A stretch of DNA of 62,948 nucleotides from an uncultured Bacteroides sp. (GTDB taxonomy: Bacteria; Bacteroidota; Bacteroidia; Bacteroidales; Bacteroidaceae), in the NCBI GenBank assembly GCA_905203765.1, contig CAJKXC010000013.1, positions 1-62,948 of the forward strand. The letters run 5' to 3'. Below, in pieces: positions 32,066-39,535 of this stretch. A model generated the notes under the pieces. The model was not told where the DNA came from, made no database searches, and saw only the letters and a list, made by a program, of their open reading frames with translations. Position 1 is the first letter of the stretch. Each line of letters opens with the position of its first letter. Both the position numbers and the translations under genes were made by a program.

Positions 32066-34393
32066 TTAGAAACTCAGGGCTATATGTCCCAGTACGTTCG
32101 TCCCCGCCTGTGCGGCATAGCCGGCATAGTTGTAGCGCGCTTTTGCACCGTTGTCGTCGTAATAATACCCGCTGCCGGCAAATCCGTTGTTCTCATACGT
32201 TTCGTTGAACAGGTTGTAGATGGTAAAGCCTACGGTGACCGACTTCACCCGGGGCAGCCGGAAGGTGTACGATAGATTCAGATTGCTGACGAAGTAAGCA
32301 TCCAGCGTGCAGTCCTTCTGCCGGGCGTTGCTCATGTACTGCTTGCTGATGTACTGCGACTGTAACGAGGCTTCGAAGCCTCGGAATGTATAGCCCAGGC
32401 GATTGTTCAAGATAAAGTCCGGCGAGAAGGCGATAGGTGTATCACCGTGCTGGATGATCCAGGGCTCCGTGCCTGCTTCTTCATTCTCAAACAGTGTTTC
32501 GGTGAAGTTCTTCACCCGGTTCTTGCTCAGCGTGGCGTTAATGTCCCATTGCAGGCCGAAAGGCAGTTTGATGCCTGCCATCAGTTCGATGCCCATGCGG
32601 TAGCTGTCCGGCACGTTGTTTGCCATCGGCTCGCCTATCTCGTTCAGTTCGCCCGTCAGTACCAACTGGTCTTTGTAGTCCATATAATAGAGGTTGGCGC
32701 CGGCGCTCAGCCATGAGTTGGCGTATGTGTAGCCCAGTTCGTAGTCGAAGAGGCGCTCGGCTTTGGGGCGCTCGGTGAAGTAACCGTCGGTATAGTTGTT
32801 GCGCGTCGGCTCCTTATGTGCCACGCTGAACGAGCCGTACAGGCGGTTGTTGCGGTCTATCTGCCAGGAAAGTCCCGCTTTGGGGTTGAAGAAGCCGAAG
32901 TCTTCGTCGATGGCGAGTTTCTGCATTCCGGGGGTGGCGGCAGTCCAGTCGTACTTGTCGTTCCGTCCGTTAATCTTGTAGCTGATGTGGCGGTATTGCA
33001 GGTCGAGGTAGGCGCTGAGGCCGGTAGTGAGTTCGTAGTTGGCTTTCAGATAGATGTTTCCGTCGTTCTTGGTGGCGCGGTTGCGGTAGTAGTCGTGGTC
33101 GGGGTCCAGCGCACCGATGTAGTTCTGTACCCAAAGCACTTTGCCGAAGTGATCGCCGTCGTAGCGGTTCAGTCCGCCGCCCAGTGAGGCATTCAGCCGG
33201 TCGCCTTTGTAGGCGATGGAGAAGATGCCGCCGCCAAACCAGTTGTCCATTGCTTTTTTGCGGATAAGGTCGGCGCTCTCTACCGGTGCGCCGTTGTGTT
33301 CGAAGGGTGTCAGCCCGTATTCTACGAGCGAGGGGTCGCCTTTGTACTCCTGGTAGTAGCCGTCGCCTTTGGTGTAGTGCAGGCCCAGGTTCACGTTCCA
33401 CTGCGGGGTGAAGGTATGGTTCAACAGCAGTTGGTAGTTCTTCTGCGTATAGTTGTCCGTCTGGTCGTTGTAGAAGTGCAGCCGTCCGCCTTCGTCGACG
33501 AGGTAATGTTTCGTTCCGTCCTCTTCTTTATAATATTCTTTTCCGTAGATATTTCCTTCCTTGTCGGTGGCGTACATGAATCCGCAGGGATTGTAGCGGC
33601 GGCCGTACCGCTCCATCTCTTCTTTGGTGGCGTAGTTCCAGGCGTGGTAAGTGCGCTCCTTGCCGGCAAAGGTTATCAGCTTGATGGAAGTGTTGTCGGC
33701 ATAGTATCCGCCTTGCAGGTAGTAGGAGTTCAGACCGACGGATGCCCGGTCGATGTATCCGTCCGTACTGATATTGGAGAGCCGTGCGTCGAATGACCAG
33801 TGCCCGTCTATCAGCCCCGTACCTACCTTTACCGTCTCTTTATGTGTGTTGAAGGAGCCGTACGAGCCGTTGAACTCGGCATACGGTTTCAGCGAGAAGT
33901 CTCCCGTCTGCATATTGATGCTGGCGCCGAAAGCGCCTGCGCCGTTGGTCGATGTGCCTGCGCCGCGCTGTATCTGCACGTCTTTTACGGACGAGGCAAA
34001 GTCCGGCAGGTTCACCCAGAACACGGTGTGGCTCTCGGCATCGTTGATGGGGACGCCGTTGGCGGTGACGTTGATGCGCGTGCCGTCCGTTCCGCGCACT
34101 CGCAGGGTGGTGTAGCCTACTCCGGCGCCGGCATCGCTGGTGGTGATGGCGCTGGGTGTCATGCTCAGCAGGTAGGGCAGGTCTTGCCCGAAGTTCTGCT
34201 TCCGCAGTTGTTCTTTGCTCAGGTTGGTAAATGCTACCGGTGTGGTTACGGTAGCCCGTGTGGAAATTACTTCTACTTCTTGCAGGTTTACTACCCGCAG
34301 GCTGTCCTTCTCGTGCGTCTGCGCATAGACGCCCAGTGCTGCCGTCAGCAAGCAGACTGCCATTGTATGTCTCTTCATTCGCAATAATTCCAT
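32066..34393 (-). CDS. TonB-dependent outer-membrane receptor, predicted thiamin receptor
   Basis: The 775-residue protein has a signal peptide (MKRHTMAVCLLTAALGVYAQ), a TonB-box region (LQEVEVISTRATVTTPVAF) and a plug with TLRVRGTDGTRINVTANGVPINDAESH. A 22-strand-type barrel follows, ending in aromatic IALSF. A TPP riboswitch lies immediately upstream, and a PnuT-type transporter and thiamin pyrophosphokinase are downstream, so the ligand is predicted to be thiamin or TPP (Omr1 role). The start could be ATG 34393 or ATG 34378; the latter gives the cleaner signal peptide. Confidence 0.92.
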   Translation of the reverse strand: MELLRMKRHTMAVCLLTAALGVYAQTHEKDSLRVVNLQEVEVISTRATVTTPVAFTNLSKEQLRKQNFGQDLPYLLSMTPSAITTSDAGAGVGYTTLRVRGTDGTRINVTANGVPINDAESHTVFWVNLPDFASSVKDVQIQRGAGTSTNGAGAFGASINMQTGDFSLKPYAEFNGSYGSFNTHKETVKVGTGLIDGHWSFDARLSNISTDGYIDRASVGLNSYYLQGGYYADNTSIKLITFAGKERTYHAWNYATKEEMERYGRRYNPCGFMYATDKEGNIYGKEYYKEEDGTKHYLVDEGGRLHFYNDQTDNYTQKNYQLLLNHTFTPQWNVNLGLHYTKGDGYYQEYKGDPSLVEYGLTPFEHNGAPVESADLIRKKAMDNWFGGGIFSIAYKGDRLNASLGGGLNRYDGDHFGKVLWVQNYIGALDPDHDYYRNRATKNDGNIYLKANYELTTGLSAYLDLQYRHISYKINGRNDKYDWTAATPGMQKLAIDEDFGFFNPKAGLSWQIDRNNRLYGSFSVAHKEPTRNNYTDGYFTERPKAERLFDYELGYTYANSWLSAGANLYYMDYKDQLVLTGELNEIGEPMANNVPDSYRMGIELMAGIKLPFGLQWDINATLSKNRVKNFTETLFENEEAGTEPWIIQHGDTPIAFSPDFILNNRLGYTFRGFEASLQSQYISKQYMSNARQKDCTLDAYFVSNLNLSYTFRLPRVKSVTVGFTIYNLFNETYENNGFAGSGYYYDDNGAKARYNYAGYAAQAGTNVLGHIALSF

Positions 34394-34430
34394 TTAGATT
34401 AATACAGAAAAGGGGAACTTTTCTTCTTTT

Positions 34431-34502
34431 CCCTCCGCCGGCACTACCCGGATCAGGTCAATGGGTATGATCTCAGCCCGTCATATTAGGGCACCCCTTA
34501 GT
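34431..34502 (-). promoter_or_regulatory. TPP riboswitch (THI element)
   Basis: On the minus strand the region reads GGGGTGCCC, GGGCTGAGATCATACCC, TTGACCTGATCCGGGT and TGCCGGCGGAGGG, the conserved core of the TPP aptamer: the CTGAGA pyrimidine-sensor loop and the CCTGATC/GCCGGCG pyrophosphate helix. It lies about 40 bases before the receptor start and should repress the thiamin operon when TPP is plentiful. The short distance suggests translational control or an early terminator. Confidence 0.95.
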
Positions 34503-34576
34503 TGAAATCGAGGGCAAAAGTAGACCTTTCTGCCGAAAGTGGCAAATGAAGTGAACGAAATTCTAAACAAAATTGT

Positions 34577-34584
34577 TAATTTTG
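34577..34584 (+). promoter_or_regulatory. -7 element of the mscS-like gene
   Basis: TAATTTTG fits TAnnTTTG and lies 31 bases before ATG 34616. The -33 element is not clear. Confidence 0.45.
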
Positions 34585-34615
34585 CAATCAATTAATCTAA
34601 AAAACGAATCAAGTT

Positions 34616-35485
34616 ATGCTATCATCCTTATTAATGGCAGCTGCTGCTGCCCAGGTTGCTGAAGACGGTTTCAGCAAGTTACAAATCTTTATTCAGCAAC
34701 TGATAGACTGGAGTGTAAGTGCCGGCGGACGCATCATCGGAGCTCTCATTATCTTTGTTGTAGGACGGTTCCTTATCTCCTTCATCAAGAAGATTCTATC
34801 CCGTGTCCTGGAAAAGAGACACATCGATGCCGGTGTGCAGACGTTCGTAAAGAGTCTGGTCAATATCCTGCTGACTATCCTGTTGATTATTGCCGTCATC
34901 GGCAAGTTGGGAGTGGAAACTACCTCATTCGCCGCCCTGCTGGCATCTGCCGGTGTTGCCATCGGTATGGCGCTGTCCGGAAACTTGCAGAACTTTGCCG
35001 GTGGACTGATTGTATTACTGTTCCGTCCTTTCAAGGTGGGTGACTGGATTGAAAGCCAGGGTGTATCGGGAACCGTGCGCGAGATTCAAATCTTCCACAC
35101 CATCCTCACTACTGCCGACAACAAGGTAATCTATATCCCCAACGGCGCCCTGAGTAGCGGCACCGTAACCAATTATAGCCGCGAAGATACCCGTCGCGTA
35201 GATTGGGTAATCGGTGTGGAGTATGGCGAGAACTATGATAAAGTGGAAAGCACCGTGCGCCGCATCATTGCCGACGACAGCCGCATCCTGAATACTCCCG
35301 AACCTTTTGTTGCCCTTCATGCCCTGGATGCAAGTAGCGTGAATGTAGTAATTCGCGTATGGGTGAAGAGTGGAGACTACTGGGGTGTTTATTTCGATAT
35401 GAATAAGAATATCTACTCTGTATTCAATAAAGAAGGTATCGGCTTCCCGTTCCCGCAGTTGACGGTGCATCAGGCGAAGGACTGA
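34616..35485 (+). CDS. mscS: MscS-family small-conductance mechanosensitive channel
   Basis: The 289-residue protein has three N-terminal membrane helices. The pore-lining TM3 is glycine/alanine-rich (FAALLASAGVAIGMALSGNLQNFAGG near 103-128), followed by the MscS beta domain signature FRPFKVGDWIE, then VREIQIFHTILTTADNKVIYIPNGALS and a C-terminal alpha/beta domain. Length and layout match E. coli MscS. It releases osmolytes on hypo-osmotic shock. A bidirectional terminator follows. Confidence 0.94.
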   Translation: MLSSLLMAAAAAQVAEDGFSKLQIFIQQLIDWSVSAGGRIIGALIIFVVGRFLISFIKKILSRVLEKRHIDAGVQTFVKSLVNILLTILLIIAVIGKLGVETTSFAALLASAGVAIGMALSGNLQNFAGGLIVLLFRPFKVGDWIESQGVSGTVREIQIFHTILTTADNKVIYIPNGALSSGTVTNYSREDTRRVDWVIGVEYGENYDKVESTVRRIIADDSRILNTPEPFVALHALDASSVNVVIRVWVKSGDYWGVYFDMNKNIYSVFNKEGIGFPFPQLTVHQAKD

Positions 35486-35486
35486 T

Positions 35487-35527
35487 AAAAAAAGATTTAG
35501 GGGCGTTACGCCCCTAAATCTTTTTTT
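35487..35527. terminator. Bidirectional terminator between mscS and a small gene
   Basis: AAAAAAAGATTTAGGGGCG and CGCCCCTAAATCTTTTTTT form a perfect 19-bp stem around a TTA loop. It is flanked by A and T runs, so it can stop transcription from both convergent genes. Confidence 0.92.
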
Positions 35528-35774
35528 ATGCCTCGTAAACTCCGAGTTCTTCTTCTATCTCTTCGCACACATCCTCTTTCAGATTCAGCAGCCGATTGAT
35601 CTCCCTTCGTTTCTCTAAATCCGTGAAGTAGCTTTCTACTACTGTATAAAGGTCGAACCCGGTAGTGGAACCTGCTGCCAGATCAAGTGACTCTACCATC
35701 TTCTCTACTGCCTGGTGAATGCGTTTCTTGCTGATGAAATGCAATTCATTACTATGAATTAAACTTCTGTCCAT
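35526..35774 (-). CDS. Small conserved-type protein of unknown function
   Basis: The 82-residue acidic protein begins MDRSLIHSNELHFISKKRIHQAVEKMVESL and is mostly predicted helix, with a very acidic end (KEDVCEEIEEELGVYEA). No domain is recognised. It has its own intergenic space upstream and shares the bidirectional terminator, which supports it being a real gene. No membrane segment or signal is seen. Confidence 0.6.
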   Translation of the reverse strand: MDRSLIHSNELHFISKKRIHQAVEKMVESLDLAAGSTTGFDLYTVVESYFTDLEKRREINRLLNLKEDVCEEIEEELGVYEA

Positions 35775-35887
35775 AATACTTTCTGTTTTGGTTATTGTAG
35801 ATATAACGCTCCATCAAGCAAGTTAGTTCAAGGAGAACAGGCGGATGGCAGGATTTGCTGCATGTTATACAGCATTACATTTGCCCT

Positions 35888-36295
35888 TTATATATCTTGG
35901 TGGGCAAACTGTTCGTCAATCCATATCGTAGCATGCTTCCCCTGGAACTTCAGCAGAACATAGTTCGGGTCTGTCGGACCTTCGGTGAAGTGCTCTATGA
36001 ACCAATCTTGCCACATCTCCTTCTTGGTGGTCTCGTCTTCAATGACTTCTACCTCTCCCGTCAGTGCAACACTGTTGCCATTTTCTTGAAAGCATAAACC
36101 TGCCTTCGGGTTTACAACAAAGTCTTTTGTTTTCAGGGAATCTTTTCCGGTGGACATCCATACGGTTGAGGCTCCTTCCGATTTAATCTTACTCATAGGT
36201 ACGGGGCGGGGATAACCCTCTGCATTAATAGAGGTGATTATTACTACTTCGCACCTTTCCAGGATTTCTTTTGCTTTTTCGATGAGTGTTGCCAT
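35888..36295 (-). CDS. Pyridoxamine 5'-phosphate oxidase-family flavoprotein
   Basis: The 135-residue split-barrel protein starts at ATG 36295 (MATLIEKAKEILERC). It shows ITSINAEGYPRPVPMSKIK, VWMSTGKDSLKTKDFVVNPKAGLCF and VALTGEVEVIEDETTKKEMW, as in general-stress FMN-binding proteins of this family. It probably binds FMN or another cofactor; the physiological substrate is unknown. An upstream extension of the frame was rejected as untranslated leader. Confidence 0.85.
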   Translation of the reverse strand: MATLIEKAKEILERCEVVIITSINAEGYPRPVPMSKIKSEGASTVWMSTGKDSLKTKDFVVNPKAGLCFQENGNSVALTGEVEVIEDETTKKEMWQDWFIEHFTEGPTDPNYVLLKFQGKHATIWIDEQFAHQDI

Positions 36296-36437
36296 ATTGC
36301 ATAGTTTATTAATTTGCGGCAAATATAAGGATAATCTTTTAGTTACCCGGATACATACTGGTTTTCAATTCTTCATAGATAGGGAAACCCCTATTCATAA
36401 ATAGAGAGAATCATTGGGAAATAAAGTCTCATCTTCT

Positions 36438-36445
36438 TACATTTG
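36438..36445 (+). promoter_or_regulatory. -7 element upstream of the small lipoprotein gene
   Basis: TACATTTG lies 33 bases before ATG 36479, with a TTG about 21 bases upstream (CATTGGG near 36412). Confidence 0.55.
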
Positions 36446-36478
36446 TCAGTATAGATGAGAAACTAAAAAAGTTCTATT

Positions 36479-36964
36479 ATGAAAACGAGTTCTGCTATTT
36501 TATTATTGCTATTTGCTGTATTAGCAACGAGTTGTGGTGTTTATACCAGTAGTTACGGGTACAATTCTAAACAACTGGGTGGCATTGAACTGGGCATGGA
36601 GTTCAAAGAAGTCTGTGGCATTTTGGGCGAGCCGGTGCTCCGGGATTTGGACGATGAGGGAGAGGCTTGGACTTTTCGGGCTAATGGAAACACAGGATGT
36701 TCGGTTGTCAAGATTTGGTTTGAAGATGGAAAGGTGATGGAAATGAAAAGCCATCTGGAAGGTAATTATCCCAGTTCATCTTCAATAGCTGACCATTCCT
36801 CAACTGTGAAGAAGAGTAAGGATACTGGAAGCAAAGTAAGTATTGGGTCTGACGGTAAAATGTATATTGAGACAGGCTCTATTGTCACCTCTCCTGATGG
36901 CAAGCAATACATTAAGACTGGGAATATGGTTGTCACTCCGGACGGAACCATCATGCTGCCTTAA
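36479..36964 (+). CDS. Small lipoprotein, function unknown
   Basis: The 161-residue protein has a lipoprotein signal ending ATSC (Cys19). Residues about 35-90 (LGMEFKEVCGILGEPVLRDLDDEGEAWTFR, VVKIWFEDGKVMEMK) resemble a SmpA/OmlA-like BLIP-type fold. The tail is Ser-rich with three short repeats of the type GSDGKMYIETGS, TSPDGKQYIKTGN and TPDGTIM. It is probably exported and attached to a membrane; no function is assigned. Convergent with the DUF1062 gene. Confidence 0.75.
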   Translation: MKTSSAILLLLFAVLATSCGVYTSSYGYNSKQLGGIELGMEFKEVCGILGEPVLRDLDDEGEAWTFRANGNTGCSVVKIWFEDGKVMEMKSHLEGNYPSSSSIADHSSTVKKSKDTGSKVSIGSDGKMYIETGSIVTSPDGKQYIKTGNMVVTPDGTIMLP

Positions 36965-37015
36965 TCTCAGTTGAAATATACGCTTCTGCTCCTTCTCCCG
37001 TTTTGTTCTCTTTCT

Positions 37016-37125
37016 CTTCTCCTTCGCACCCGGTCCGCTTCTCCTTCGCTTCTATAGGGGGAGAAAACAAGCGGACCAGGTACGGAGCGGATACGGACCG
37101 GGTACGGAGAAGGTACGAGGCAACT
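37016..37125. repeat. Array 4: two direct 22-bp units facing two inverted ones
   Basis: Left units at 37016 and 37038 start CTTCTCCTTCGC. Right units at 37072 and 37094 start CGGACC-GGTACGGAG. Each pair has a 22-base step. The first left unit is nearly the reverse complement of the second right unit (ACCCGGTCCG versus CGGACCGGGT). The array lies between convergent genes, 52 bases from one stop and about 10 from the other. Confidence 0.85.
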
Positions 37126-37134
37126 CTAATTGTT

Positions 37135-37764
37135 CTATTTGTCGTTTTTGCAGAACTGTTCTTTACTCCTTTCTGACAGACGTCCTATATCAATTGAAAT
37201 GACATCACCGTTCCTTACCTTATATTTCTGAGGTGAGCCGTCGGTGGGAATGGAAATGATGCCCTGTTCAAGCATCTGTTTCGTTTGGCTTGAAGAAAAT
37301 GGGAAAAATCTTCTGAGCAGCAAAGGTAGTTTGATGCTGAATTCAACACTGCATTTTATCCGGATGCTGACGGATTCACCGGTCAGCATAAGAAGGTTTT
37401 CCATAGAAACGCTGCTGACGATTTCATAGTCGACGCTATTAAAGTCTAATGTTGCGTTATTCTGCCTTTCCAGTTCCGGGGAAAAGGCATATTTCCAGGC
37501 TGTTTCCGTGTCATTCACAGAGAAGCTGTGGAATAAGGCCTTGTCTATTAAGTCTGTTCTTTTCCGTGATAGCAGGGTGAGGTTACAGGTATTGTCGCAT
37601 TGCACGCATCTGTAAATCAGCCATACGTCAATATTCTTTTTTTGTGCATTCATCCTAAACTTGTCGCTGCAATAGAATCTGTTGCTATCGCAATGGCTAC
37701 ATTTCTTTATTAGTAAAGGCGTATTCTTGGCCTTTATCTCCCATGTGACTACTGTGTTCATCAT
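37135..37764 (-). CDS. DUF1062-family protein
   Basis: The 209-residue protein starts TWEIKAKNTPLLIKKCSHCDSNRFYCSDKFRMNAQKKNIDVWLIYRC-QCD-T in outline. It has two CxxC pairs (CSHC, CVQC) that probably bind zinc, then a second half containing an S4-like segment (LLLRRFFPFSSSQTKQMLEQG, YKVRNGDVISIDI). This pattern matches the uncharacterised DUF1062 family. The S4-like part suggests RNA binding, which is inference. An adjacent RteC homologue lies upstream on the same strand, 97 bases away. Confidence 0.8.
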   Translation of the reverse strand: MMNTVVTWEIKAKNTPLLIKKCSHCDSNRFYCSDKFRMNAQKKNIDVWLIYRCVQCDNTCNLTLLSRKRTDLIDKALFHSFSVNDTETAWKYAFSPELERQNNATLDFNSVDYEIVSSVSMENLLMLTGESVSIRIKCSVEFSIKLPLLLRRFFPFSSSQTKQMLEQGIISIPTDGSPQKYKVRNGDVISIDIGRLSERSKEQFCKNDK

Positions 37765-37861
37765 TCTAAAAGCTAATATTTATCTTTGTTTCCAAGTTTT
37801 CTGCAAAGTTGGATATTAGCGGTTTGGCTTTTTCACAAGATGTCACAAGATGCCCCAAGAT

Positions 37862-38707
37862 TTATTTGTCCAGTTCGTCCATCATTTTAATTATTTTCTC
37901 TTTCAACTTGTCCAGAAATAGCGTTCTGTTCTTCTTTCTGTTCCTGATTTCGAGGAATATTCTGTAAAAATCGCCAATCTCGATATTGAAAAGAATTTCG
38001 CAACAGAAAGCGATGTCTTTCAGATTGCTGTTCCCGTTGTTCAGGCATTTGCTTGCATATAGGGCATAAATCAATTCTACGAGTGCAACTTTACTTTCTG
38101 TCCACTGCAACAGTTGCTCTTCGATGATGGCGGTCAGTTTGAAGTGCAGTTTCTCGGATAGTAGCTCTATTTCGTTAGACAGGTATTGCCTCAGATACCC
38201 GTCTGCCAGAATCCCGGCGACGCTGGAGTCGTGCATTGCAGAAAACGAAGTATCCTTGTTCAGAAAGTCGCATTGGGTGTCAGAGTAAATATCGTAATGC
38301 CCCCTTCTGAAGTAGAGATTATCAAGATCGGTTTGTCCCGTTTGGTAATAGTTATAAAACGCATTGTCAAGAACCTTTCTTTTCAGATTTTCATATTCCG
38401 CTTTCAGATACTTTAACTGGGCTGCCGGAGATTGCCCTGTGCGATGCTTTTCAATCCGGTACAGATGGACATGGAATATTAACAGGCTGAATACTTGTGG
38501 TTTCCAGACCTTAAAGAAAAGCACCTCTTCTTGTGGACTTTCAAATTGATATTCCGAAGTTTTCTGTTTTAGCAGAGTGAGTGAGGATTGTATGAAGTCA
38601 ACTTTCTGCCTTATTTTATCGAGAGTATCAATCTGTAGTAGCTCAATTCTTTTTATTTCTATATCTATATTTAGCTTAATGTCCTTTACGAAATTTTCCA
38701 TTTGCAT
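37862..38707 (-). CDS. RteC-family protein without a conjugative transposon
   Basis: RteC activates excision genes in the tetracycline-inducible CTnDOT elements. This 281-residue protein shows the family pattern: EVLFFKVWKPQVFSLLIFHVHLYRIE, LKYLKAEYENLKR, YYQTGQTDLDNLYFRRGHYDIY, FSAMHDSSVAGILADGYLRQYL, and a C-terminal helical region ending KNRTLFLDKLKEKI. I start at ATG 38707; ATG 38701 is equally possible. No rteA/rteB, tetQ, excisionase, tra gene or integrase is nearby. It is an orphan, either a domesticated regulator or the remnant of an excised or decayed element. Confidence 0.85.
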   Translation of the reverse strand: MQMENFVKDIKLNIDIEIKRIELLQIDTLDKIRQKVDFIQSSLTLLKQKTSEYQFESPQEEVLFFKVWKPQVFSLLIFHVHLYRIEKHRTGQSPAAQLKYLKAEYENLKRKVLDNAFYNYYQTGQTDLDNLYFRRGHYDIYSDTQCDFLNKDTSFSAMHDSSVAGILADGYLRQYLSNEIELLSEKLHFKLTAIIEEQLLQWTESKVALVELIYALYASKCLNNGNSNLKDIAFCCEILFNIEIGDFYRIFLEIRNRKKNRTLFLDKLKEKIIKMMDELDK

Positions 38708-39535
38708 TTGCGCCGCCAGGCACTTCAACGGCGATAATAAGCCCGTTCAGGCGCGTGGATGGCTGATGACAACTGCCTCGGCGGACAGTGTGGTTAATAA
38801 TGAAAAATGATACAATGAAAAACCTGTTTAAGTAGGGATTACTCAAACAAAAGAAATTAGCCTGTGGTCTGTGAGGCTAATATTAAGCTAAAACAAATTT
38901 AAGAATTGTGCCCAAAATGTATTCCGTTATGGTTTCGTGGGCAAATATAGCTGTTTTTTGGTGAACAAAAAACAATTTAAGATAATTCGGGGAACACTTA
39001 CTGAACTTCCGACAGCAATTATTTGTTCTTTCATGTTACGAACGCGTTGAGTATTTAATGTAATTAAAAGTAGGATGATAAACCCTATCAAATTGTAATT
39101 CATAATGTTTTCTTTGAATTTTGTTATGTTGGAATTGAAGATGACTACCTATGAATTTGTGTTGCTCCTATCATGTCGATAGCCCCTCTGTAATCTCTGT
39201 TTTACCTTCTTATTCGGTTTTGTATTTCAAGTTAAGCGAATGTAAAATATATTCGTGCAGAGGCTGCCGCAGTTTGGTAGAAGTTCTCTAAAATGTGTTG
39301 TTTGAAAAAGTGTGGATATTGTTTGAAACGAAAGGAGGAATTATGTCATGAATACTTCCATAAAGGTCCTGTTATTCGGACTTTAAGTGAGTATTTGTTG
39401 AGAGGCATTTGCTTTTTATATATAAAATAAATGCATATATTTGTGATATATGGAATGTTTTTCAGCAGAATTAGAATCTGTTTTTTTGCTAATTTTACTT
39501 CTGTATGTCAAGTATTAATTAAATATTAATTGAAT
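38708..39535. other. 828-bp AT-rich intergenic region
   Basis: No firm gene is seen. A GC-rich patch (about 38711-38795) just before rteC contrasts with the AT-rich remainder. ATTAGCCT and AGGCTAAT (near 38857-38882) form an 8-bp hairpin. A minus-strand frame at 38927-39103 could encode a 58-residue peptide with one hydrophobic segment (LIGFIILLLITL). AAAGGAGGA at about 39330-39338 precedes a 12-codon frame (39348-39386, MNTSIKVLLFGL). TATATTTG at 39436-39443 may be a -7 element for the kinase gene. Confidence 0.6.
38927..39103 (-). CDS. Possible small membrane peptide
   Basis: A 58-codon frame from ATG 39103 reads MNYNLIGFIILLLITLNTQRV and continues with a polar C-terminal half (NMKEQIIAVGSS, then LPTKP). 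There is one likely membrane helix and no clear ribosome site. Nothing else occupies this stretch. It may be chance in AT-rich DNA. Confidence 0.25.
   Translation of the reverse strand: MNYNLIGFIILLLITLNTQRVRNMKEQIIAVGSSVSVPRIILNCFLFTKKQLYLPTKP

Noticed and set aside
39348..39386. 12-codon peptide MNTSIKVLLFGL with a strong AAAGGAGGA site
   Set aside because: Too short to support as a gene; noted only in the description of the gap.
37862..39535. Conjugative transposon suggested by the RteC homologue
   Set aside because: No integrase, tra, mob or resistance genes and no element ends visible; only an orphan gene is supported.
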